NCBI GenBank assembly: GCA_023443455.1 | Contig: JAEZUE010000004.1 | Span: 62,001-126,000, forward strand | Reading direction: 5' to 3' | Source: Verrucomicrobiota bacterium | Lineage (GTDB): Bacteria > Verrucomicrobiota > Verrucomicrobiia > Opitutales > Opitutaceae | Length of the DNA: 64,000 nt | In this document: positions 56,128 through 64,000 of the stretch, piece by piece | Position numbering within the stretch: position 1 is the first letter of the stretch | Layout: each line of letters opens with the position of its first letter | Translations under genes and position numbers: made by a program | The notes under the pieces: model-generated | The model's input: the letters and a program-made list of their open reading frames with translations, nothing else | Database searches by the model: none | Told to the model about the DNA's origin: nothing

Positions 56128-57459
56128 ATGGCCCAGTTCCAGACCCTGCCGGGGTTTCGGGAGTTCTATCCCGAGGAGACCGCCCGGCGTAACCACCTTT
56201 TCCGCCTTTGGCGCCAGGCCGCGGTCGCGGCCAATTTCCTTGAATACGACGGCCCCGTGCTGGAGCCGCTCGAGCTCTACAAGGCGAAGTCGGGCGAGGA
56301 GATCGAGCAGCAGCTGTTTGCGTTCACCGACAAGGGCGGGCGCGACGTGTCGCTGCGTCCCGAGATGACTCCGACGCTGTGCCGCATGGTCGGCGAGCGG
56401 GCCGGCGCGATGCGGCGGCCGATCAAGTGGTTCAACATCGGCGAACACTATCGCTACGAGCGCGCGCAGAAGGGCCGCCTGCGGGCGTTCTTCCAGTTCA
56501 ACGCCGACCTGCTCGGCGAGGCCGGCCCCGAGGCCGAGGTCGAGTTGATCGCGCTGCTCATCGCGTGCATCGGAGCCACCGGGCTGACCGAGCGCGACTT
56601 CTTCGTGCGCCTGAGCGACCGCAACCTCTGGTTCTACTACCTGCAGGCGATCGGCTACACCGAGGCGCAGGTGCCCGACGTGCTCGGCACGATCGACCGG
56701 CTCGAGAAGCAGGGCGACGACGCCTTCAAGTTCTTCGAGGAGAAACACGGTCCGCTCGCGCCGGACAAGCGCACCGAGATCGCGTCGTTCACCAAGATCA
56801 AATCGCTCGCCGCGCTCGAGGAGCGTCTCGCTCCCGTGACCGCCGGCGGCGGCGCCGCGGCCGAAGCGCTGGCGGCGCGTCTCGACGATTGGCGCACGCT
56901 GCTCGGCGGGCTCGACGCGATGGGTCTGGGCGAGTTCATCCAGGTCGACCTCGGCGTGGTGCGCGGTCTGGCGTACTATACCGGTTTCGTCTTCGAGGCT
57001 TTCGACCGCAGCGGCGAGTTCCGCGCGATCGCGGGCGGCGGTCGGTACAACAATCTCGTCAAGAAGCTCGGCGGTCCGGACCTGCCGGCGGCGGGTTTCG
57101 CGATCGGCGATGTCGTCATCACCGAGATGCTGAAGTCGAAGAGCCTGCTGCCCGAGATCGTGTCGGCGCCGGATGTGTTCTGCATCATCGGGGGACCGGC
57201 CGAGCGCAAGACCGCGTTGGCCGACGTGCGTGCGCTGCGTGCCGCCGGCTACCGGGTCGAGTATCCGCTCAAGGACACCGGCTTCGGCAAGCAGTTCAAG
57301 CAGGCCGACCAGCAGAAGGCCCGGCTCGCCATCATCTACGGCGGCGACGAACTCGCCCGTGGTGCGGTGAAGATGAAGCTGCTCGCCGATGCCACCGAGC
57401 GCGAGATCCGCCACGACCACCTGCTGCAGGCGGTCGGCGAGCTGCTCGGCAACACCTGA
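56128..57459 (+). CDS. hisS: Histidyl-tRNA synthetase
   Basis: 443 residues, class II. The ATG at 56128 is preceded by AAGGAG. Motif 1 region FREFYPEETARRNHLFRLWR; SLRPEMTPTLCRMV; motif 2 WFNIGEHYRYERAQKGRLRA and FFQFNADLLG; the histidine-A-like signature GLAYYTGFVFEAFD; motif 3 AGGGRYNNLV and AGFAIGD. A C-terminal anticodon-binding domain of alpha/beta type follows. An unusual central insertion (APVTAGGGAAAEALAARLDD) fits bacterial HisRS variation. It charges tRNA-His. Confidence 0.92.
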   Translation: MAQFQTLPGFREFYPEETARRNHLFRLWRQAAVAANFLEYDGPVLEPLELYKAKSGEEIEQQLFAFTDKGGRDVSLRPEMTPTLCRMVGERAGAMRRPIKWFNIGEHYRYERAQKGRLRAFFQFNADLLGEAGPEAEVELIALLIACIGATGLTERDFFVRLSDRNLWFYYLQAIGYTEAQVPDVLGTIDRLEKQGDDAFKFFEEKHGPLAPDKRTEIASFTKIKSLAALEERLAPVTAGGGAAAEALAARLDDWRTLLGGLDAMGLGEFIQVDLGVVRGLAYYTGFVFEAFDRSGEFRAIAGGGRYNNLVKKLGGPDLPAAGFAIGDVVITEMLKSKSLLPEIVSAPDVFCIIGGPAERKTALADVRALRAAGYRVEYPLKDTGFGKQFKQADQQKARLAIIYGGDELARGAVKMKLLADATEREIRHDHLLQAVGELLGNT

Positions 57460-57486
57460 TCGGATCGGGGGGCGGGAATCGAACCG

Positions 57487-58308
57487 ATGGAACCGGTCGG
57501 TATGCTCGCCGCCAAATCATCGCTTCTCGGCAGCGCGCTGCGCATCGGCGGCGTGCTGATCGCGCTCTACGTGCTTGTCTGCGTGGGTGCGCGGCTCGTT
57601 TCAACCGGCATGCTCTTCCCCGCACCGTATCCGAGCTACGGACCGAAGATGCGCGGGTTGACCACGATCCGCGGCGAGAATGGCGCCGAGTATGCGGCGG
57701 TGTACCTGCCGCATGAAAAGGCGAAGCAACTGATCCTGTTTTTCCACGGCAACGGCGAGGATCTCGGCAAGGCGTTCGGCCGGATCGAGGGTTTGCACTT
57801 GCGTGGCTTCGCGGTGCTGGCGGTCGATTATCCCGGCTATGGCATGTCGCTGGGAAAACCGACCGAGGAGGGTTTCTATGCGAGCGCCGACGCGGCCTTT
57901 CGGCATGCGACGGAACTGCTCGGTTGGTCGTCGGATAACATCATCGCCCACGGTGTTTCGCTTGGAGGTGCCGGCGCGATGTGGGTCGGCTCGCGACGCC
58001 CGGTCGGTGGTCTGATCATGGAGAGTTCGTTCATGAGCGCCTACCGCGTGATGACCGGTTCGCCGATTGTCCTGGGAGATCGGATGCCGAACCTCAAACG
58101 TATGGCGAGTGTGCGCTGTCCCGTTTTGGTGATCCACGGCATCGACGACCGCCTGATCTCGTGGGAGCACGGGCGGCGTCTGTTGGAGGCCGCGCCTGAG
58201 CCAAAGCAGCATTTCTGGGTGTCCGGTGCGGGCCACAACAACGTGATCTCGACGGCGAAGGATGCTTACTGGCGGTCGATCACGGACTTCGCCGCAGGTC
58301 TCGAGTAG
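57487..58308 (+). CDS. Alpha/beta hydrolase, membrane-anchored
   Basis: 273 residues. An N-terminal helix (ALRIGGVLIALYVLVCVGAR) anchors it. The fold shows LILFFHGNGEDLG (oxyanion loop HGNG), AVDYPGYGMSLGKP, nucleophile elbow HGVSLGGAGA (Ser), VIHGIDDRLI (acid) and SGAGHNNVI (His). It resembles the ABHD12/13-type serine hydrolases (often called BEM46-like). ATG at 57487; a second ATG at 57502. Substrate probably a lipid ester or thioester; unknown. Confidence 0.8.
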   Translation: MEPVGMLAAKSSLLGSALRIGGVLIALYVLVCVGARLVSTGMLFPAPYPSYGPKMRGLTTIRGENGAEYAAVYLPHEKAKQLILFFHGNGEDLGKAFGRIEGLHLRGFAVLAVDYPGYGMSLGKPTEEGFYASADAAFRHATELLGWSSDNIIAHGVSLGGAGAMWVGSRRPVGGLIMESSFMSAYRVMTGSPIVLGDRMPNLKRMASVRCPVLVIHGIDDRLISWEHGRRLLEAAPEPKQHFWVSGAGHNNVISTAKDAYWRSITDFAAGLE

Positions 58309-58365
58309 GTCTTGCGTCGGAAACGGCGCGAGCTTGCCCGTGCCGGGAGGGCGTCGGCCTTCGCG

Positions 58366-60060
58366 TCATCCCCGGAACAGCGTGCCGGCGCGTTTTCCCA
58401 GCAGCAGGCCCAGCGCGACGATGGTGAGGGCGAGGAAGGCCATGGCCCACGCACCGAGGGCGGAGGCGAGGAAACGACCGTCGCCGAGCAGCTGGAAGAG
58501 TTCGTAGATCGCCTTGGTGATCGGGAAATACGCCTGTTTCTGGGCGAGGATGATCGAGTCGGAGACTTCGAGCATCGCGAAGGCGAAGGCGAGCAGACCG
58601 CCGGCGATGAGGTTGGCGGAGATCAGCGGCAGCGTGATCCGGCGCAGCGCGCGCCAGGCGGTGGCACCGAGGTTGCGCGCGGCCTCCTCGAGCGTGACGC
58701 TGGTCTGCTCGAACCCGGCCGCGGCGGCGCGCACGACATAGGGCAGCCGGCGCACGGCGTAGGCGACGACCAGCAGCACGGTCGGGTTTTCGACCGGGTC
58801 GAGGCAGGCGAACAGGCGCCCCTCGCGCGTCATCGCGAGATAGCCGAACGCGAGCACCAGTCCGGGCACCGCGAGCGGAAGCATCACGAGCGTGTCGAGA
58901 ATCTTGCGACCCGGCAGGCGGCTGCGCACCACGACCCAGGCGATGGCGACGCCGAGCGCGAGATCGAGCACGGTGGCGAGGGCGGCGTAGTGCAGGCTGT
59001 TGGCGATCGAGGGCACGGTGAGGTCGTGCCCGAGCGCGAGGGAGAAGTTCTCGAGCGTGAAGCGCTCCGGCAGCACGGTGGCGTACCAGTCGCGCGAACA
59101 CGCGACGAGCACGACGCCCACGTGGGGCAGCACCGCGAGGAGCAGCACGCCGACGAAGGCGAGCGTGAGCGGCAGCCCCCGCCACCACGGCAGGGCTCGG
59201 GCCGAGCCGGTGGTGGTGGCCTTCGCCATCATCGCGTGGCCGGTGCGGCCGAACACGCCGCGGCCCAGCGCGTAGAGCAGCGTGCTCGAGAGCAGCAGCA
59301 GGGCGACGAGCGCGTACGGCGCCGGGTTGCCCGTCATCTCCTTGAGCAGGGCGAAGAGCTGCACCGAGGCGACGCGGTCGTAGTCGAAGACGAGCGGGAC
59401 GCCGAGTTCGGTGAACGACCAGATGAAGACGATCGTGCCGCCGGCGAAGAGGCCGGGGCGGATCAGCGGCAGCGTGATGCGGCGGAAACGGCGCCAGCCG
59501 GTGCAGCCGAGGTTGGCGGCGGCCTCCTCCATCGCCGGGTCCACGTTGGCCAGGGCGGCGACGGCGTTGAGGAAGACGATCGGGTAGAGGTTGAGCGCCT
59601 CGGCGAGGGCGACGCCCCAGAAACGCGCGTGGGCCAGCCAGTCGACGGTGTTGCCCTCGGCGAGCAGACCGATGTGCCAGAGCAGGGCGTTGAGCGCGCC
59701 GTATTGGCCGAAAATCTGGCGCAGGCCGATGGCGCCGACGAAGGGCGGCAGGATGAGCGGCACGAGGATCAGCGCGGAAAGCGCGGCCTTGCCGGGGAAC
59801 CGGTAACGGTCGGAAAAATACGCAAGCGGGAGCGCGACGAGGAATGTCAGCGCGGTCGTGGCCGCGGCGAGCAGGAGCGAGTTCAGCAGGCCTTCGCGGT
59901 AGAGCGGGTGGCCCAGCACGGCCGCGACGTGGGCGAGCGTGAAGTGCCCCGCGGAGTCGACGAAGCCGCCCTGCACGATCTGGCCGACCGGCCAGAGCAG
60001 GAACGCGCCGAAGAAGGCGAGCGTGCCGAGGAAGACGAGGCTGGCGATCCAGCGGGACAT
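58366..60060 (-). CDS. Iron(III)-type ABC transporter permease, fused
   Basis: 564 residues with about 12 membrane helices in two homologous halves, each with an EAA loop contacting the ATPase (EEAAANLGCTGWRRFRRITLPL in the first half, EEAARNLGATAWRALRRITLPL in the second). This is the FbpB/AfuB/ThiP-like fused permease. No substrate-binding or ATPase gene is adjacent in the window. Ferric iron is the commonest substrate of the family; thiamine or phosphonate cannot be excluded. Confidence 0.85.
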   Translation of the reverse strand: MSRWIASLVFLGTLAFFGAFLLWPVGQIVQGGFVDSAGHFTLAHVAAVLGHPLYREGLLNSLLLAAATTALTFLVALPLAYFSDRYRFPGKAALSALILVPLILPPFVGAIGLRQIFGQYGALNALLWHIGLLAEGNTVDWLAHARFWGVALAEALNLYPIVFLNAVAALANVDPAMEEAAANLGCTGWRRFRRITLPLIRPGLFAGGTIVFIWSFTELGVPLVFDYDRVASVQLFALLKEMTGNPAPYALVALLLLSSTLLYALGRGVFGRTGHAMMAKATTTGSARALPWWRGLPLTLAFVGVLLLAVLPHVGVVLVACSRDWYATVLPERFTLENFSLALGHDLTVPSIANSLHYAALATVLDLALGVAIAWVVVRSRLPGRKILDTLVMLPLAVPGLVLAFGYLAMTREGRLFACLDPVENPTVLLVVAYAVRRLPYVVRAAAAGFEQTSVTLEEAARNLGATAWRALRRITLPLISANLIAGGLLAFAFAMLEVSDSIILAQKQAYFPITKAIYELFQLLGDGRFLASALGAWAMAFLALTIVALGLLLGKRAGTLFRG

Positions 60061-60132
60061 GCGGCGGGGAGTGTCGTTGGACCGGGACCGAAGGCAAAGG
60101 GGATTCTCGGCCCGGGACCGGCGGCCGATCTC

Positions 60133-60564
60133 CTACGGCTGGTGACGGGCCACCGTGGTTCGTTCGCGCCGGAGCAGCCAGGCGGCGGCGGCGAGGAAGG
60201 CGAGGTCGCGCCCGAGATAGGGGAGGTAGCCCGCGCCGCGGACCGTGGCCGGTTGGCCGAAGCAGCCGCAGACGATGTCGAGCTCGCGCCACCACGCCTG
60301 GCCGATGGCGGCGAGAAAGACGCCGGCCAGGGCGAGCATCAGCCAAAGGGCGGCGCGGCGATGGCGCGGCCAGAGCACGGCCGCGCCGGTGCAGAGCTCG
60401 AACCACGGCAGCCACAGCGCGACCAGCGCGGCGACGGATTCGGGCAGCATGCGGTAGGTCAGGATGGCCGCGTGGAACTCGGCCGGGTCGGCGATCTTGG
60501 GGACCGCGGCGCCGATGAAGACGCCGGCGAGCCCGAGGCGGAGCAGCCAGTCGAGTTGTCTCAT
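60133..60564 (-). CDS. MauE/DoxX-like membrane protein
   Basis: 143 residues with four membrane helices. The N-terminus is WLLRLGLAGVFIGAAVPKIADP, and the signature is DIVCGCFG, typical of MauE/methylamine-utilisation-like DoxX relatives. Start overlaps the stop of the rhodanese gene as ATGA. In other MauE contexts such proteins help disulfide metabolism in the periplasm. Here it joins a DUF1573-rhodanese operon. Confidence 0.8.
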   Translation of the reverse strand: MRQLDWLLRLGLAGVFIGAAVPKIADPAEFHAAILTYRMLPESVAALVALWLPWFELCTGAAVLWPRHRRAALWLMLALAGVFLAAIGQAWWRELDIVCGCFGQPATVRGAGYLPYLGRDLAFLAAAAWLLRRERTTVARHQP

Positions 60565-60986
60565 CGGCGAGCCTCCTCCCAGGCTTCCCAGCCGTCGTGG
60601 AGCACGCGCACGTCTTCGAACTGGTATTCCTGTCGCAGTTTGTCGGCGACATGGCGGCTCGTGCCGCAGGCACGGTCGTCGCAGTAGACGATCACCGGCA
60701 TGCCCGGTTGCCAGCGGGCGACGATCTCGAGGATCTGCTCGTCCCAGGCCTCGAGGGTGAGCGGCAGGGCCTCGGGAATGTGGTCGGCGGCGAACGCGGC
60801 GGCGGGGCGGGCATCGAGCCAGAGCACCGGCGCGGGCAGGGTGCGCGCCGTGGCGAGCGTGATCTCGTCGGCGCGCGGGGCGGCGGCGAGCAGCGCGCGG
60901 GCGTGCGGGTTGACGGCGAACGCGACGGCGGCGAGCAGTGTCGCCGCAATCAAAATCCCGAGCCAACTGCGCCGGAGCGGGGCCAT
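60561..60986 (-). CDS. Rhodanese-like protein, membrane-anchored
   Basis: 141 residues: an N-terminal signal-anchor (LGILIAATLLAAVAFAV), then a rhodanese fold with LDARPAAAFAADHIPEALPL (CH2A-like), active-site Cys in IVYCDDRACGTS, and a final WEAWEEA helix. The loop CDDRACG is the persulfide site. It may handle sulfane sulfur in the periplasm. Between DUF1573 and MauE-like genes. Confidence 0.85.
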   Translation of the reverse strand: MAPLRRSWLGILIAATLLAAVAFAVNPHARALLAAAPRADEITLATARTLPAPVLWLDARPAAAFAADHIPEALPLTLEAWDEQILEIVARWQPGMPVIVYCDDRACGTSRHVADKLRQEYQFEDVRVLHDGWEAWEEARR

Positions 60987-60988
60987 GG

Positions 60989-61642
60989 TCACATCGTGCG
61001 GGCGACGACGGTGAACTCGCGTTCGGCCTTCTCGGGGCCGATCAGTGCGCGGATGCGGATCGCGGTGTAGTTGCGCTCCTCGGCCGGCGGGGTGACCTCG
61101 ATCTCGAACGAGCGCTCCGAACCGTCGAGCGCACGGCAGGCCACGGCGAACCCGGGGTTGTTGCTGTGCACCTCGGCGATCTGCGCGCTCTGGCCGGCGG
61201 CGAAGGTCATGCGCATGCGTTTGGGCGTGCGGGCTTCGGCGCCCTTCCAGAAGACGTACCGCAGGTCGAAGGAGACGAGCGGCTCGATGTCGGCGACGAG
61301 TTCGAGCCGGGTGGACGAGCCGTCGTCGGCGGAGACCTCGATGGGGAGGCGGTTGAGGCCTTCCTTGTTGCGCGGCTCGAAGCGGACGGCGAGTTCGCCG
61401 CGTTCGCCGGGGGCGAAGGTGTTCTTCGCCAACGCGGGCACGGTGCAGCCGCAGCCGGGATGGATGCCGGTGATCGTAACCGGCTTTTCGCCACGGTTGA
61501 CGAAACCGAAACGCACGTGGCCTTCCGCGTCGGTGGCGCGGATCTTCAGCGAGGCCTCCTTGGCGTCCCACTGGAGCTCGGCGGCGGCGGGCAGGGCGAG
61601 CAGGGTGGTGGCCAGGAGCGAGAACAGGGCGGCGCGACGCAT
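60989..61642 (-). CDS. DUF1573-domain exported protein
   Basis: 217 residues with a signal peptide (FSLLATTLLALPAAA). It has two Ig-like beta domains; the first contains the DUF1573 pattern FVNRGEKPVTITGIHPGCGCTVPAL, with the CGC motif. The second reads VHSNNPGFAVACRAL. Often next to MauE and rhodanese genes. Probably a periplasmic thiol-dependent structural protein. Confidence 0.8.
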   Translation of the reverse strand: MRRAALFSLLATTLLALPAAAELQWDAKEASLKIRATDAEGHVRFGFVNRGEKPVTITGIHPGCGCTVPALAKNTFAPGERGELAVRFEPRNKEGLNRLPIEVSADDGSSTRLELVADIEPLVSFDLRYVFWKGAEARTPKRMRMTFAAGQSAQIAEVHSNNPGFAVACRALDGSERSFEIEVTPPAEERNYTAIRIRALIGPEKAEREFTVVARTM

Positions 61643-61651
61643 GGCCGGATC

Positions 61652-62452
61652 TCAGTGCCCGAGGCGGCGGTAGTCCAGCACGGTGTGGCTGATCGCGCCC
61701 TGTTCGAGGGCGGCGATGTCGGTGAGCGGCTCGGCGGGCGAGAGGTCGCGGCCGGGGGTGAAGACGAAGCGGTGGGCGCCGTCGGCCTCGGCCGGCCCGA
61801 AAAGGCGCGGCAGCACGTAATGCGCGGGCACGGTGCGGCGCACGGGCGCATCGACGTTGCCCGGGTTGGGGAAATTGAGGTTGTGCACGCAGAACGACTC
61901 GGGCCCGGTGCCGGCGATGAGTTCGGGGGCCAGGCGCGCGGCGTGGGCGGCGGAGATCTTCAACGTGGCGCGGATCTCGGCGGAGGGTTGGCCCTCGTGG
62001 GCGCGGATGTGCGCGAACTCGGCCATCGGGATGTCCTGCGAAACGGCGACGGCGGGCAGGCCGTGCAGCGCGCCTTCCCAGGCTCCGCCGATGGTGCCGC
62101 TGGCGATGATGAAGGCCAGCGAGGTGTTGCGGCCGACGTTGATGCCGCTGACCACGCCCTCGATCGGTCGGCCGTCTTCGGGCAGCAGGTGGGCCAGCGC
62201 GATATTCACGCAATCGCTCGGGGTGCCGTCGACCGACCAGGTCGGGCAACCGAAGCCGCGGTCGACCTCGATCGACTTCACCGGCCGGTGCCGGGATTTC
62301 GCGGCGCCGATCCAGCTCTGCTCGCCGGCCGGAGCGGCGACGACGAGGCGGTGTCCGGCGGCGCGCAGGGCGTGGACGAGTTCGTGGAGGAAAACGGAGT
62401 CGAGGCTATCGTCGTTGGTGACCAGCAGGTGCATGCGAAGACGCAACGGCAT
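61652..62452 (-). CDS. surE: 5'-nucleotidase SurE
   Basis: 266 residues. Metal site NDDS (usually NDDG) in HLLVTNDDSLDSVF; Ser in GEQSWIG; GVVSGINVGRN with the Asn ligand; GTIGGAWEGAL. It hydrolyses nucleoside 5'-monophosphates in stationary phase. An ATG 18 nt downstream (62434) is equally plausible as start. Upstream member of the DUF1573/rhodanese/MauE strand cluster. Confidence 0.85.
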   Translation of the reverse strand: MPLRLRMHLLVTNDDSLDSVFLHELVHALRAAGHRLVVAAPAGEQSWIGAAKSRHRPVKSIEVDRGFGCPTWSVDGTPSDCVNIALAHLLPEDGRPIEGVVSGINVGRNTSLAFIIASGTIGGAWEGALHGLPAVAVSQDIPMAEFAHIRAHEGQPSAEIRATLKISAAHAARLAPELIAGTGPESFCVHNLNFPNPGNVDAPVRRTVPAHYVLPRLFGPAEADGAHRFVFTPGRDLSPAEPLTDIAALEQGAISHTVLDYRRLGH

Positions 62453-62497
62453 GGCAGCGCGGGCGCGGCGATGCAGCGAAAAACGGCGGAGAATTCC

Positions 62498-62893
62498 TCA
62501 ACTCGCGATGCGTTCCGGGGCGCTTGTCCCGAGCAGGGCGTGGACGCGCAGCAGTAGCTGGTAGGGGCTGAACGGCTTGGGCAGGAAATCGTCGGCTCCC
62601 GCGGCCAGTGAGATCGGGCGGGTTTCGTCCTCGCTGCAGGCGCTGACCACCAGGATCGGCAGGCGCGGTTCGTCGTCGGCCCGACCTGCGCGCAGGGTTT
62701 CGCAGAGGCTCAGGCCGACGATGTCGGGCAGCATGATGTCGACGATGACCAGATCGGGCTGGCGACCGCGTACGGCGCGCAGCGCGCTGGCGCCGTCGGG
62801 CGCGATGGCGACCTCATGTCCGGCACTCCGGAGGGTGATCGCCATGAGTTCGGCGAGATCGGCGGTGTCTTCGATGATAAGGATGCGAGGCAT
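62498..62893 (-). CDS. Stand-alone receiver-domain response regulator
   Basis: 131 residues from ATG at 62893. PRILIIEDTADLAELM provides the acidic pocket (E, D); the phospho-acceptor Asp is in LVIVDIMLPD; the switch Thr/Ser in LVVSACSED; the Lys in DDFLPKPFSP. No output domain, so it signals by protein contact. Its kinase is not in the window. TTG at 62908 is an alternative start. Confidence 0.85.
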   Translation of the reverse strand: MPRILIIEDTADLAELMAITLRSAGHEVAIAPDGASALRAVRGRQPDLVIVDIMLPDIVGLSLCETLRAGRADDEPRLPILVVSACSEDETRPISLAAGADDFLPKPFSPYQLLLRVHALLGTSAPERIAS

Positions 62894-62993
62894 GGAGGCT
62901 GCGGACAATCGGTCACGCGCACAGGTTCCTGCAACCCGACCAGGTTACATCTCGGCAACAATGGGCCGCGTGGCGCCGCGGCACCGAAGGAGG

Positions 62994-63461
62994 CTAGGCG
63001 AGTGCGCAGAAATCGAGGACGCGCGGTTGCACGAGGCGCTCGAAGTCGCGGTAGTGCATCTGGATCAACTCGGTGTGGGTGCCGGCGTTGAAGGCGATGA
63101 AGTCGTCCTCGGCGAGTTCGTCGGCGACATAGACCGGGATGCCGAAGAGATTGCCGAAGGGCGGCATGGCGCCGGTCTCGCATCCGGGGAAGCAGGACCG
63201 GAAATCCGACTCGTGGGCCATCTCGATGTGCACGGCGCACGCGAGTTCCCCGAGGACCCGGACGTCGACGCGGTAGCTGGCGGGCAGCACGGCCATCGCC
63301 AGTTCGCCGTCGATCATGACCATGACGGTCTTGGCCAGTTCGCGGCCGGAAATGTGGCTGGCGGCGGCGATCTCCTGGGCGGTGAAAGCGGGTGAGTGCG
63401 AGATCACGGTGTAGCGGATCTGCTCACGATCGAGGTAGTCGCAAAGGGCTTTGAGGACCAT
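62994..63461 (-). CDS. YbaK/EbsC-type aminoacyl-tRNA deacylase
   Basis: 155 residues; ATG with GGAAAGGAG upstream. Editing domain features: IRYTVISHSPAFTAQEIAAA, SGRELAKTVMVMIDGELAMAVLP (the conserved Lys), and PFGNLFGIPVYVADEL (the Pro/Gly pocket). It likely hydrolyses mis-acylated tRNA in trans. Substrate tRNA cannot be chosen. Confidence 0.85.
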   Translation of the reverse strand: MVLKALCDYLDREQIRYTVISHSPAFTAQEIAAASHISGRELAKTVMVMIDGELAMAVLPASYRVDVRVLGELACAVHIEMAHESDFRSCFPGCETGAMPPFGNLFGIPVYVADELAEDDFIAFNAGTHTELIQMHYRDFERLVQPRVLDFCALA

Positions 63462-63619
63462 AAAAGCTCCTTTCCGTGGGGGTTGGAGGGTTGGCGGATG
63501 CGGGCGTTGGGCCCGGCTGCGGGTAAGGTAGTCCTTCGGGGGGCGGGCGTCCATCGCCGGAGGCGGAAGTTGTTTCCCGGGCTTGCCCCGCGGGCCCCGA
63601 CGCAACCATGCTGCGGCCC

Positions 63620-64000
63620 ATGACTTTTCGTGCGAAAGCAATGGTGGCCGCGCTGGTGGCCGCGTCGGCCGTGACCGGGCTGCTGGCCCGTTCCGGATTC
63701 AACTGGGATGAGCTCGAGGCGATCGATCTGAAGTGGCCGCAGGCCACGGCGACCTCCACCGGCCTGCGCTATGTGGTGTTGCAGGAGGGCCGGGGCGAGG
63801 CGCCCAAGGCCGGCGACCAGGTCTCGGTGCTGTACAAAGGCATGTTCTTCAACGGCGAGGCCTTCGACCAGGCGCAGGACCCGGCCAAGCCGTTCGTGTT
63901 CCGGCTCGGCCGCGGCCAGATCATCAGCGGCTGGGAGGAGGGCATCGCGATGATGCGCGTCGGCGAGAAGCGGATACTGCTCGTGCCCTACGATCTGGCC
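63620..64000 (+). CDS. FKBP-type peptidyl-prolyl isomerase (partial)
   Basis: First 127 codons, cut by the window end. Signal peptide-like start (MVAALVAASAVTGLLA) then an FKBP domain: VSVLYKGMFFNGEAFDQAQD, FVFRLGRGQIISGWEEGIAM and MRVGEKRILLVPYDLA. Catalyses prolyl isomerisation, probably in the periplasm. Start at 63620 rather than 63608 (both ATG) is tentative. Confidence 0.85.
   Translation, partial: MTFRAKAMVAALVAASAVTGLLARSGFNWDELEAIDLKWPQATATSTGLRYVVLQEGRGEAPKAGDQVSVLYKGMFFNGEAFDQAQDPAKPFVFRLGRGQIISGWEEGIAMMRVGEKRILLVPYDLA

Overview
The window is high-GC bacterial DNA in two parts: an integrated conjugative element with a defence-rich cargo end (about 1 to 38.7 kb), and ordinary chromosome (about 38.7 to 64 kb). 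Gene content suggests a Verrucomicrobiota member, probably Opitutales-like: a thrH-type HAD phosphatase, a DUF3857-transglutaminase protein, an AsmA-like protein, a surE/DUF1573/rhodanese/MauE cluster and a very large thrombospondin-type-3 repeat protein. No rRNA gene is present, so this placement is inference.

1 to 11.7 kb (minus strand): one long, tightly packed mating-pore operon. It reads from a VirB2-type pilin through VirB3, VirB4, a gene of unknown function, a lipoprotein, VirB5/TrbJ, a small lipoprotein, TrbL/VirB6, a small ORF, VirB8, VirB9, VirB10 and a lipoprotein to a ClpB-like AAA+ ATPase and the start of a response regulator cut by the window edge. No VirB11 ATPase or VirB1 transglycosylase is visible. 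11.7 to 13.2 kb is mostly noncoding, with the operon promoter and an operator-like site. 13.2 to 18.8 kb (plus) holds a cargo pair: a 1492-residue secreted Ca-binding/hydrolase protein and a membrane-anchored partner. 18.8 to 24.5 kb holds a MobF relaxase with small downstream genes (minus) and, divergently, a VirD4-type coupling protein (plus). The region between them is the best oriT candidate. An 18-bp element of form CTACC-N7-CGGTAG lies upstream of the pilin, relaxase and coupling-protein genes, always in the same orientation to the gene, and probably co-regulates transfer.

24.5 to 38.6 kb: a 267-bp MITE-like element, then a mosaic defence island. It holds SIR2 plus HerA (a known NAD-depleting pair) with a polytopic membrane protein behind it, an hsdR 5' fragment, a GIY-YIG protein, a two-gene HEPN-like/SIR2 cassette, a full-length hsdR without visible hsdM or hsdS, a membrane-anchored coiled-coil protein and a radC-like gene with a 36-bp in-frame tandem duplication. 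AT-richer cassettes alternate with GC-rich restriction genes, and two cassettes end exactly where an hsdR start codon begins. The island abuts the 3' end of a tRNA-Cys gene (minus strand, 38.68 to 38.75 kb), the likely integration site. No integrase is visible, so the other end lies outside the window.

38.7 to 64 kb: core chromosome with thrH, an outer-membrane barrel protein, an aldo/keto reductase, a transglutaminase-like protein, ffh, murI, an AsmA-like protein, a GlcD-like oxidase, a ClpX-like unfoldase, an HU/IHF protein, hisS, an alpha/beta hydrolase, a fused iron-type ABC permease, the surE to MauE operon, a stand-alone receiver protein, a YbaK-like editing protein and a partial FKBP isomerase.
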